Assembly: GCA_946412245.1 (NCBI GenBank)
Contig: CAMKGM010000008.1
Span: 1-64,000 of the forward strand
DNA from: an uncultured Bacteroidales bacterium
Lineage (GTDB): Bacteria > Bacteroidota > Bacteroidia > Bacteroidales > Muribaculaceae
Direction: 5' to 3'
Length of the DNA stretch: 64,000 nt
Positions 35,328 through 43,186 of the stretch are shown here, one piece after another (the first letter of the stretch is position 1; each line of letters starts with the position of its first letter). The notes below the pieces were generated by a model. That model had not been told where the DNA came from. It worked only from the letters and a program-made list of their open reading frames with translations, and did not search any database. A program made the position numbers and the translations under genes.

Positions 35328-36389
35328 TCATTCGGCAGCTGTTTCGGGGGTCTCGCCACGCATAGCGGCAAAGATTTTCTGCTCGAGTTCGTCGCACAGT
35401 TCCACGTTGTCGGCAAGCAGTTGCTTGACGGCGTCACGCCCCTGGCCCAGTTTGGTACTCTCATAAGAGAACCACGAGCCACTCTTCTTCACAATGCCAA
35501 ACTGCACGCCCAGGTCAATAATCTCGCCGACGCGACTGATGCCCTTGCCAAAGAGAATCTCGAACTCGGCCTTGCGGAATGGGGGTGCCACCTTGTTCTT
35601 GACCACCTTCACGCGCGTGAGGTTACCGAGCACTTGCTCGCCGTCCTTAATCTGGCCCAGTCGACGAATGTCGATGCGCACCGATGAATAGAACTTGAGC
35701 GCATTACCGCCGGTAGTCGTTTCAGGATTGCCAAAGAGGATGCCGAGTTTCTCGCGCAACTGGTTGATGAAGATGCAAGTGGTGTTGGTCTTGCTGATGG
35801 TAGCGGTGAGTTTGCGCAGCGCTTGACTCATGAGTCGTGCCTGCAGACCCATCTTGCTCTCGCCCATCTCGCCCTCGATTTCAGCCTTGGGGGTGAGGGC
35901 AGCCACCGAGTCAATCACGATAATATCAATCGCACTGGAGCGAATGAGTTGGTCGGCAATTTCCAGCGCCTGCTCGCCATTGTCGGGCTGGGAGATGAGA
36001 AGGCTGTTCACGTCGACGCCCAGTTGCTCGGCATAGAAGCGATCAAAGGCATGCTCGGCATCGATGATGGCAGCGATGCCACCCATCTTTTGCGCCTCGG
36101 CGATGGCATGAATGGCCAGCGTAGTTTTACCGCTCGACTCGGGACCATAGATTTCGATGATGCGTCCGCGCGGATAACCGCCCACGCCCAGGGCATAGTT
36201 CAAGCCGATGGAGCCTGAAGGAATCACCTCCACATTCTCAATGCTCTCATCACCGAGTTTCATAATAGAACCGCGACCATAGGTCTTGTCAATTTTGTCC
36301 ATAGCCACCTGCAATGCCTTGAGCTTCTCGGGCGATACGGGTTGGCGGCCAGTTTGAGCCTGCTGCTCGTTAATGTTCTGTTCTTCCAT
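35328..36389 (-). CDS. recA: Recombinase RecA
   Basis: Strand-exchange ATPase for recombination and SOS induction. The 353-residue protein has the Walker A GPESSGKT at 82-89, [19 protein letters not shown] (in parts), the L2 loop region [18 protein letters not shown] and INQLREKLG. It has its own promoter upstream; no LexA-type operator was recognised there. Confidence 0.98.
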   Translation of the reverse strand: MEEQNINEQQAQTGRQPVSPEKLKALQVAMDKIDKTYGRGSIMKLGDESIENVEVIPSGSIGLNYALGVGGYPRGRIIEIYGPESSGKTTLAIHAIAEAQKMGGIAAIIDAEHAFDRFYAEQLGVDVNSLLISQPDNGEQALEIADQLIRSSAIDIIVIDSVAALTPKAEIEGEMGESKMGLQARLMSQALRKLTATISKTNTTCIFINQLREKLGILFGNPETTTGGNALKFYSSVRIDIRRLGQIKDGEQVLGNLTRVKVVKNKVAPPFRKAEFEILFGKGISRVGEIIDLGVQFGIVKKSGSWFSYESTKLGQGRDAVKQLLADNVELCDELEQKIFAAMRGETPETAAE

Positions 36390-36448
36390 TGTTTTTGTGT
36401 GTTATGTTATTGTTTTTAGTTTTTTCTGTTTCGTTGCGTTTGATGTCA

Positions 36449-36480
36449 CAAAGTTAACAATCTTGCCGCATAAACACAAA
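36449..36480 (-). promoter_or_regulatory. Promoter of recA
   Basis: Minus strand TTTG (36477-36480), 20 bases, TAACTTTG (36449-36456), 60 bases ahead of the ATG. Confidence 0.83.
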
Positions 36481-36560
36481 TTCAACACTGCAAATTTAGC
36501 GGCTATCGAGTGCCAACATTAGGCACACACAAGTAAAATAATGCTAAAACGCATTTTTGG

Positions 36561-37310
36561 TCATCTTGCTTGGTGACAAAGTTTGCGCCGCAGGTGCCGC
36601 AGGGCGAACCCTAAATGTCGCGCCATGGTGGGCAACGTGCCATAGTAGTGGCACATGACGCGATAACGCTCCTTGAGCGAAGCCTTGTGATTGCGACCGG
36701 TCATGCCCTCGTTGAGGAAACTGATAACGGGCGCATCGCCCAAATAGAAGTTGTGCTTCGAAACTTGCAGGACGCGAATGCACCAGTCATAGTCGGCACT
36801 GAATCGGTATTGCATATCGTATTGCGGCATGATTTCGCGGCGAGCCACAAAAGCCTGATGGCACACCAGCATGCCCTGCTTGAACGAGTCGACGGTGAGG
36901 TGCTCGGGCGCAGAGAGGTGGCGCATGCCCACCACTTGTCGCTCGCTGTTGACCAACTGCGTCTGCCCATAAATCACATCGGGATGCGACTGAGCTGCAA
37001 CCGCCATGCGCGCCAGCGAGTCAGGCGCGGCAAAGGCATCGCCGGCATTGAGCCAAATGATGTATTCGCCCTGCGCCAGCCCTATCGCCTTGTTCATGGC
37101 ATCGTAGAGTCCCTTGTCGGGTTCTGAAACGATACGGGTGTTGTCAATAGCCGCAGCACGCACCATGTTGAGCGTGTCGTCGGTCGACGCTCCATCGACC
37201 ACAAGATACTCAAAATCAACGCACGACTGCTCTCGCACACTGGCAAGCGTGGCCGCAATAACATCGGCGGCATTCCAAGTGACCGTTACTATGCTGAATG
37301 TGGGTTTCAT
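36561..37310 (-). CDS. Family 2 glycosyltransferase
   Basis: A 249-residue GT-A glycosyltransferase, probably adding a sugar to a surface glycan. ATG 37310 is preferred over GTG 37316, which lies on the -7 box. MKPTFSIVTVTWNA, EYLVVDGASTDDT, SEPDKGLYDAMNKAIGLAQGEYIIWLNAGD (in parts) are the WcaA-like N-terminal motifs. It is isolated from other glycan genes, so the acceptor is unknown. Confidence 0.92.
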   Translation of the reverse strand: MKPTFSIVTVTWNAADVIAATLASVREQSCVDFEYLVVDGASTDDTLNMVRAAAIDNTRIVSEPDKGLYDAMNKAIGLAQGEYIIWLNAGDAFAAPDSLARMAVAAQSHPDVIYGQTQLVNSERQVVGMRHLSAPEHLTVDSFKQGMLVCHQAFVARREIMPQYDMQYRFSADYDWCIRVLQVSKHNFYLGDAPVISFLNEGMTGRNHKASLKERYRVMCHYYGTLPTMARHLGFALRHLRRKLCHQAR

Positions 37311-37315
37311 CAACA

Positions 37316-37372
37316 CAAAGTTAGTTATTTTTTTGTCGATTTATGGAGTTTTTCCAAAATATATTACTTTTG
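37316..37372. promoter_or_regulatory. Divergent -7 boxes for the glycosyltransferase and phosphoesterase genes
   Basis: Minus strand TAACTTTG at 37316-37323 and plus strand TACTTTTG at 37365-37372. Neither has a good -33 TTTG at the usual distance. Confidence 0.5.
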
Positions 37373-37406
37373 CAATGTATTTATCATCACATAACTCATC
37401 AAGACT

Positions 37407-38903
37407 ATGAAAAGAATTCTCCTGATTATGGCCATGGCCATCGCTTTCACAGCCACAATCACGGCACGCACCACAAAGGGCAAGGCTGCCACAGTGCAGA
37501 CTACCGGCACCTTGATGGTCATGAGCGACATTCACACTATGGCTCCATCACTGGTGAAGAAAACCGGCAGTGCCTTTGACAACTACGAGAAAAACGATAT
37601 GCGCATGATAGCCCGGAGTGCCGAGATTCTTGACGCGCTCGTTGACAAGGCCCTGAAACTGCGCCCCGCCGCCGTGCTCATTGCCGGCGACCTGACCAAA
37701 GACGGCGAATTGGAGAGCCACCAATATGTAGTGAGCAAGCTGAATCAGCTTCAAGCGCAGGGCATTCGCGTGCTGGTGGTGCCCGGCAACCACGACATCA
37801 GCAATCCTAACGCAAAAATATTTGATGGCGACAAGACACTACCTGCCGAAACCATTGACCGCGATATGTTTACACATCTATACGCCGACTTTGGCTACGC
37901 AAGCGATTCAAACTACGACCCCAACTCGCTGAGCTATGTTACTGAGGTGTTGCCGGGGCTGGTTCTCATTGCCATCGACAGCAATCGCGACGAGGAGAAC
38001 CTGCTCAAGAGCCGCGGCGACTCCATCGACAGCTACCACAATGGCGGACGCATCAAGCCCGAAACCATGCAATGGATTGCCGAACAGGCTGCCCAAGCCC
38101 GTGCCCAAGGCAAGCAGGTGATTGCCATGATGCACCACCACGCCGTGCAGCATGTGGATCGCGAACAGTCGCTACTGCCCAACTATATCGTGGCCAATGC
38201 CGAAAAGGTGCGCGACCAACTCATGGAGGCGGGCATCCACCTCCTGCTCACCGGCCACCTGCACGTGAACGACATTGCGCTCAACTACAACAGTGCCGCC
38301 ACCGACTCCATCTACGAAATCGCTACCGGTTCGGCCATCACCTACCCCTTTGCCTATCGCCTGCTCAGTCCGTCGAAAGACCTGAAAAAGATTGGCGTAA
38401 AGACTGAATACATCACTTCGACCCCATTGTGCAAAGACCTCAAGGAAGCAGGACGCAAACGCTTGGAGCACGGAGCCAACGCACTCGCCACGATGGCAGC
38501 CAACCGGCTGTGGAACCGCTTGGACGGCAAACTCGGCAAGGTGAGCGGAATGCTCGCGCTGTTTGAAGCGCCCATCAAGTTACCGCAGACCGCCCAAGAG
38601 TTGCAAGCCATCACCATGAAATACTTTGACAAACCACTGCAGCAAGTGGTTATGGAGTTTGCTGAGGCCGATGAGAGTTCGCGCGACAATACACACATTC
38701 TCAACGACTTCAGAACGTGCTTTAAAGGAATGATTGGCGACATGCTTCCCGACGAAGGGGGGTATATCTCCAATTTCCTACTTGAAGAGTTCTATCCCAA
38801 ACTGGAACCGCTGCTCAAGAGCGTGATAGAGGACCGCAACCAGTGCGGCACAAGTCACGAAACGGTGGTTCGTGACCTCAACACAACCCTTGAGCTACGC
38901 TGA
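37407..38903 (+). CDS. Secreted calcineurin-like metallophosphoesterase
   Basis: A 498-residue exported phosphoesterase. After a signal peptide (about 1-21) come the metal motifs MSDIHTM (DxH), GDLTKDGE (GDxxxxG), PGNHDI (GNHD), MMHHHAVQH and TGHLHVND (GHxH). The last 180 residues form a separate helical domain without a recognisable family. The substrate could be a nucleotide, phosphodiester or phosphoprotein; nothing in the neighbourhood decides it. Confidence 0.92.
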   Translation: MKRILLIMAMAIAFTATITARTTKGKAATVQTTGTLMVMSDIHTMAPSLVKKTGSAFDNYEKNDMRMIARSAEILDALVDKALKLRPAAVLIAGDLTKDGELESHQYVVSKLNQLQAQGIRVLVVPGNHDISNPNAKIFDGDKTLPAETIDRDMFTHLYADFGYASDSNYDPNSLSYVTEVLPGLVLIAIDSNRDEENLLKSRGDSIDSYHNGGRIKPETMQWIAEQAAQARAQGKQVIAMMHHHAVQHVDREQSLLPNYIVANAEKVRDQLMEAGIHLLLTGHLHVNDIALNYNSAATDSIYEIATGSAITYPFAYRLLSPSKDLKKIGVKTEYITSTPLCKDLKEAGRKRLEHGANALATMAANRLWNRLDGKLGKVSGMLALFEAPIKLPQTAQELQAITMKYFDKPLQQVVMEFAEADESSRDNTHILNDFRTCFKGMIGDMLPDEGGYISNFLLEEFYPKLEPLLKSVIEDRNQCGTSHETVVRDLNTTLELR

Positions 38904-38940
38904 ACAGCACATTCTCAGTAGATTCTATCGCAAAAAGGGG

Positions 38941-38965
38941 GGGGCTGTCATGAGCCCCACTTTTT
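38941..38965 (+). terminator. Terminator of the phosphoesterase gene
   Basis: GGGGCT-gtcatg-AGCCCC followed by AC and five T. A-runs on the left side make it usable from the other strand as well. Confidence 0.8.
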
Positions 38966-39113
38966 CTTATAACTTGGGATTAGGTAGTAGTTTGAGGAAA
39001 CGTTTGTAACCCATTGCCAGGACAAAGGATATCAGGAAATAAATCGCTATATAAACATAACGCATCAAGATTGAGGTTGTGCTGTCGCGTGCCGTGTAAG
39101 GTAATGGCTGAAA

Positions 39114-39133
39114 TTGTGCATCATGATGCACAA
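39114..39133. repeat. Perfect 20-base palindrome
   Basis: TTGTGCATCA followed by its exact reverse complement TGATGCACAA. It has no T-run, so it is not a typical terminator. Confidence 0.85.
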
Positions 39134-39242
39134 AATTGCAAAACCTTTCATTGCCTCACACTGAGGCCGGGTGAGAAGAGATGCAGAATTCATAAAAACA
39201 CCTTATTTAATAAGTGATATGGATTAGTCTACAGTTTTACAA

Positions 39243-39296
39243 AAATATGGTGGCACCCGTCCTCTACAGGAACTGAGGTGCCACCTTATTTTTTCA
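39243..39296 (-). terminator. Terminator of the chitobiase-domain protein gene
   Basis: GGTGGCACC pairs with GGTGCCACC around a loop of about 20 bases. Minus-strand transcripts then run into ATATTTTTG; plus-strand transcripts would meet TTATTTTTT, so it can work both ways. Confidence 0.8.
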
Positions 39297-39332
39297 CCTC
39301 AAAACATAATTTGAGGCATTATTGAGTTACGA

Positions 39333-41882
39333 TCAGATGACGCCCAAGATAATATTTACCAGGGCAGTGACATCACTCACGTTCACTGCGCCGTTTCCGT
39401 CAACGTCACCGGCCTCAATGTCCATAGGAATAACTCCCAGAATCATGTTGACCAGAGCGGTCACGTCGCTCACGTTCACTGTGCCATTGCCGTCAACGTC
39501 GCCGGTTACGTGCGCATTAGGATCAACCACCTCAACAGGATAGAGTTGGAGTTTGCCCTTGTAGAGCGATACGAATGCTTTCACATCGAAGGTCTTGCCT
39601 TCAAGAACCTCGGGCATGGTCACGGTCTTGTTGAACTTGTTGAACAGGGTCATGTCGAGCGTACCGTCGTTGATGGTGTAGTAGTTGGTCGAGTCGTTAA
39701 CCAGGGTTGCACCCTTGACCCAGACGTACATGTGAACATTCTCTTGCGAGATTTCCTCAAGTGCGATTTCTTCAGGATCAACCTTAGTGCCGTCTTCAGC
39801 CTTCACGAAGGTGCTGCCCACGGGAATGAGCTGCTTGGCATCCTGATAAGTTGTCCAATAAGCCTCGGCATCACGAATGATGTTACCGTTAGCAAACTCG
39901 TTCTCAAGATAACCGTAAACCAGCGAGTAAGTGTCCTCAGTATCCTTCACATAGAGGTTGTTGCCGTTCTGATACAGAGCGATGAGGTCGCCGGTAATCT
40001 TAGCTGTGACACCGCTGTTCAGAGCGTAGAGTTCATTGATATTTGCCACCTCAGGAACTTCGATGTCGCCAATGAAGCGGGTGGGAATGAATTGCGGGTT
40101 GTTCTTGTTCACTGAGATGAAGCCTTCCACGTCGAAGTCAACGGTTTCGTCGGTAGGCAGAACCACGGTGTTATAGAAGGTGTTGTAACCGGCAGCACCG
40201 CCAATCGAGAAGTTGCGGCCGTTCACGCCTGTAATCTTCACGCCCTTGATCACGCAATAGATGTTCTGGTTAGCAGCAGTAATATCAGCTACAGTCTTCT
40301 CCACGGGAGTCACAGTCTGAGTTTGGCCGGTAGCCGTGAGACCTGTAACCTCTTTCGCCTCGATAAGGCCATTGTAGTTGTCCATGGTGCCTTGCCATCC
40401 GCCGGCAAGCACATCACCCTGGTTGAACTCGAAGTCGCTGCCAAAGATAAGGGCCGAACCAGTAGCGTCCTTGATGTAGAGGTAGCGCTTGTCGTTGGCG
40501 TCGCGGTAGGTTACCACCACTTCATTAGCAAAGGTGAACGATGTGCCCTTTTCAAGAGCCACCATCTCGGCAATCGTCTGTATGCCTTCGCCGCCACCAC
40601 CGCCGTTCACATCCTCAATCTTCATGGGCAGGATTTGATAGATGGTAGCGTTATCTTTCACATGCGAGCCAATAATGCCCCACACATTGTAGGTCTTGGT
40701 TGGGTCAGCTGTCGATGCTCCCATACCTGTGTAGTAAGAACCAGAGCCACTATTGTCGGTAATGACATAAGTCTCGGGATTCAGAGTAGCACCTGCAATG
40801 TAAACATAGTGAGCAAAGAGTGAAGCCTCGATGTCGTTCACTTGGATGGTTTCAGGATTCACAGTAACAGTGCCGCTGGGCGCCTGGAAATTGCTGCTGG
40901 CCGAAATTTTGAGTTCAGGTTCGCCTTTATAAGTGATTTTCTCACCGGTGAAGCCTGCAGGAATGATGTCGCCAGTCTTGTAGCTACGACCAATGTTGCT
41001 ACCATAGAAGTAAGCATAGCCACTGTCGTCCTTCACATAGAGGTTGTTGCCGTTATGACCTAACACTGTAACAGGATTTGTGAAGACTACCACAGTGTTG
41101 TCAGCCACATTCTGATAGGCTGCAATGTTGGCAACACTGGTTGCAGTGCCCATCACATACTCGGCAGTAGCCACTTCGCTCACCTTGCCCTCGGCTGCGG
41201 CTATAGCCTTCACCGTGGTGGTTGCGCTGATGTGAATAGGATCAGTGTACTGGGTTGAACTGGTTGTGGGAGTTGAACCATCAAGCGTGTAATAGATGCT
41301 GGCGCCGTTGGTACCGCACTTGATGGTCACATCAAATGGAGTGTAGTAGGTGCCTGCTGCAGGAGTAAAGGTGGGTGTTGACACAGTCACTTCGCCCTGT
41401 CCGTCGCTGGTCATCACAGCCTTGGCAAAACGGAACTGAGCTGCAGTGTTGGCGTCGGCACGGCACACAGTGAGCACCACACTTTTTGCGCTACCTGTCC
41501 AAGTCAGAGTCTTGGAGTTTGCATCATAGTTTACAGAACCTGTATTGGCTTTCACTTCGCCATAGGTAAAGTTTGAACCGTCTGACAGCACCATCTTGGT
41601 AATGTTCACGGTAGAGGTCACTGTCATCGTGTTGCCATCAAGGTTGTCCTTTGTACCGCCATAGAGACGCATTTCCTTGCCACTTGCATGGTACAAGGGC
41701 TGAGTTCCTGAATTACCTTTTTCAAACGAGAAGGTAAAACCATTCGACGATACCTCAGTAGCCGGCTGCACATTTGCGCTTGCGTTGCCGTACAGGTCTG
41801 AGACATTCAACGTTACCTCGGTAGCGTGTGCCATAGTCACCGCCAGGAGGCAAATGGTGAAAAGAGATAGAATTTTTCTCAT
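39333..41882 (-). CDS. Large secreted multidomain protein with chitobiase-like domain and dockerin-like tail
   Basis: An 849-residue exported protein. Signal peptide about 1-20. An N-terminal domain is followed at about 165-245 by a CHB_HEX_C_1 type domain (ASIYYTLDGSTPTTSS). Several related modules then repeat the pattern NGNNLYVKD...Y / V.GY.EN....G.I and resemble the OB-like domains of other Bacteroidales surface proteins. The C-terminus has two dockerin-like repeats, DVDGNGTVNVSDVTALVNMIL and DVDGNGAVNVSDVTALVNIIL. No catalytic motif is seen; binding of carbohydrate or matrix is a guess. Confidence 0.85.
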   Translation of the reverse strand: MRKILSLFTICLLAVTMAHATEVTLNVSDLYGNASANVQPATEVSSNGFTFSFEKGNSGTQPLYHASGKEMRLYGGTKDNLDGNTMTVTSTVNITKMVLSDGSNFTYGEVKANTGSVNYDANSKTLTWTGSAKSVVLTVCRADANTAAQFRFAKAVMTSDGQGEVTVSTPTFTPAAGTYYTPFDVTIKCGTNGASIYYTLDGSTPTTSSTQYTDPIHISATTTVKAIAAAEGKVSEVATAEYVMGTATSVANIAAYQNVADNTVVVFTNPVTVLGHNGNNLYVKDDSGYAYFYGSNIGRSYKTGDIIPAGFTGEKITYKGEPELKISASSNFQAPSGTVTVNPETIQVNDIEASLFAHYVYIAGATLNPETYVITDNSGSGSYYTGMGASTADPTKTYNVWGIIGSHVKDNATIYQILPMKIEDVNGGGGGEGIQTIAEMVALEKGTSFTFANEVVVTYRDANDKRYLYIKDATGSALIFGSDFEFNQGDVLAGGWQGTMDNYNGLIEAKEVTGLTATGQTQTVTPVEKTVADITAANQNIYCVIKGVKITGVNGRNFSIGGAAGYNTFYNTVVLPTDETVDFDVEGFISVNKNNPQFIPTRFIGDIEVPEVANINELYALNSGVTAKITGDLIALYQNGNNLYVKDTEDTYSLVYGYLENEFANGNIIRDAEAYWTTYQDAKQLIPVGSTFVKAEDGTKVDPEEIALEEISQENVHMYVWVKGATLVNDSTNYYTINDGTLDMTLFNKFNKTVTMPEVLEGKTFDVKAFVSLYKGKLQLYPVEVVDPNAHVTGDVDGNGTVNVSDVTALVNMILGVIPMDIEAGDVDGNGAVNVSDVTALVNIILGVI

Positions 41883-41958
41883 AATCCTTGTTAGTTTATG
41901 TTAGTTAATAATATAAATAGGTTTCGTAGTTCTTGGCATTCGCCTTTCATTCAACTTA

Positions 41959-41966
41959 CAAAGATA
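41959..41966 (-). promoter_or_regulatory. Candidate -7 box for the chitobiase-domain gene
   Basis: TATCTTTG on the minus strand, 77 bases before the ATG; the nearest TTTG upstream is 23 bases away, slightly too far. Confidence 0.45.
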
Positions 41967-42050
41967 AGGATAAGTTTTTGAATTTCATTCAAAACATGGC
42001 AAAATTAAACTTTTTTGAGTTTTTCATGTGAAGCGACTGAGCCTTAACAA

Positions 42051-42428
42051 TCACCAACCGGCCACATTGCGCACCACCCACCACAGGACTACCAGAAGCA
42101 CCAGTGAGAGCAACACCGGGCGCGAGAACATCGTGTCGTAGAATCGCGGCCAACGATTCTTGCCGGCACTCACCGCGAGATAAAAAGCGATTACCGGCAT
42201 GGAAACAACCATCATAGCATTAAAGTGCCACGCTGTTGCCACATGGCCATGAAGTAGCGCGTGAATGGCACGCTGACTGCCGCAACCGGGGCATTTAAAC
42301 CCGGTTGACTCCAAAAACATGCATCGCGGAAACCAGCGCGACGACGAGGGGTCGAAGTAGAAATACACCAGCGCGGCGACAATGAGCACGACCGCTACAA
42401 CCGGCAACAGAACTCTACCACTTTTCAT
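42051..42428 (-). CDS. DUF2752-family membrane protein
   Basis: A 125-residue membrane protein with about three hydrophobic helices. ATG 42428 overlaps the last base of the upstream stop and is preferred over the longer frame from 42500, which lies inside that gene. The motif FLESTGFKCPGCGSQRAIHALLHG, split here as CPGCG and QRAIHALLHG, identifies DUF2752. Function unknown; in this family it is often beside CD225 proteins, as here. Confidence 0.85.
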   Translation of the reverse strand: MKSGRVLLPVVAVVLIVAALVYFYFDPSSSRWFPRCMFLESTGFKCPGCGSQRAIHALLHGHVATAWHFNAMMVVSMPVIAFYLAVSAGKNRWPRFYDTMFSRPVLLSLVLLVVLWWVVRNVAGW

Positions 42429-42985
42429 TACAGCAGCGACAGGGCTATGCTCACCGGTATCGACAGAACACCCAGCACAATAGCGGCGATGCACCACCAA
42501 GCGCTGATGTCGCTATATTTTTGTGCCTTGGCATAGTCGCCTTGATTGTATTTCGACGAAACCTGCGCACCGTAGATAATGGCGACTATAGCCGGAATTG
42601 AGCAGCAAAAGATTAAGGCGACTGCCGACCAAAACAGGTTGTGAGGCGGCCGCTTGGGCAATTCAGCGGGAACTTGCTGAGCATATTGCGGTCCGGGCAT
42701 GGGAGCGCTTTGCGAGGCAAACTGAGGCACCGGGGGCATATCCTCGGGCAGGACATCGCTCGCAAGCACGTTGGGTTGTGAATCAGAGGCCTCGGTAGGA
42801 ATCTCCGGGATTTCTTCCAGTGTCAGATGTGCCAACTCAGGCACATCGGTGGCTCGCTGCCAGTCGGCCATGCCTTTAAACCACACATAGGTTTCGCGGG
42901 TCAGCGGTCCCTGCTGCTGCAGTTCCTCAAGGGTGTATGGGCCGCTCTGCTCGCCGTTCCGGTTAATCCAAATGCGCTGTATCAT
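42428..42985 (-). CDS. GYF_2 / CD225 (dispanin-like) membrane protein
   Basis: A 185-residue protein. Residues 1-50 form a GYF_2 (DUF4339) domain, with WINRNGEQSGPYTLEELQ and YVWFKGMADWQRA. A Pro-rich acidic linker precedes a CD225 region with two membrane helices (NLFWSAVALIFCCSIPAIVA and the segment after YSDISAWW). Translationally coupled to the DUF2752 gene. GYF_2 probably docks a Pro-rich partner; the role is unknown. A -7 box TAAATTTG lies at 43010-43017 on the minus strand. Confidence 0.87.
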   Translation of the reverse strand: MIQRIWINRNGEQSGPYTLEELQQQGPLTRETYVWFKGMADWQRATDVPELAHLTLEEIPEIPTEASDSQPNVLASDVLPEDMPPVPQFASQSAPMPGPQYAQQVPAELPKRPPHNLFWSAVALIFCCSIPAIVAIIYGAQVSSKYNQGDYAKAQKYSDISAWWCIAAIVLGVLSIPVSIALSLL

Positions 42986-43124
42986 AGTCGTCTTCTTTGA
43001 TTAATGATGCAAATTTAACCATTTGTCTACAATTTTAAAACAAAATGCAGCAAGTTTTTTCTTTCAGCCTATTTTTAGCCACCTTCTCAGTGAGCTCATA
43101 ATGTATCCTCACACCCGCTATGAC

Positions 43125-43154
43125 TTGATTTGTCAAAAAGAATTCCTAACTTTG
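43125..43154 (+). promoter_or_regulatory. Promoter of the choice-of-anchor protein gene
   Basis: TTG (43125-43127), 19 bases, TAACTTTG (43147-43154), 33 bases before the ATG at 43187. Confidence 0.7.
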
Positions 43155-43186
43155 CAAAAAAATTGATCTTAACCTTTTTACTTAAA

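Larger units (their letters stand above)
38904..39332. other. Intergenic region between convergent genes
   Basis: Holds a terminator at each end and a perfect 20-base palindrome at 39114-39133. The open frame 39014-39217 has no recognisable product and I do not call it a gene. Confidence 0.55.

Noticed and set aside
39014-39217. 67-residue open frame in the convergent gap
   Set aside because: No recognisable product, no promoter, and it crosses the 20-base palindrome.
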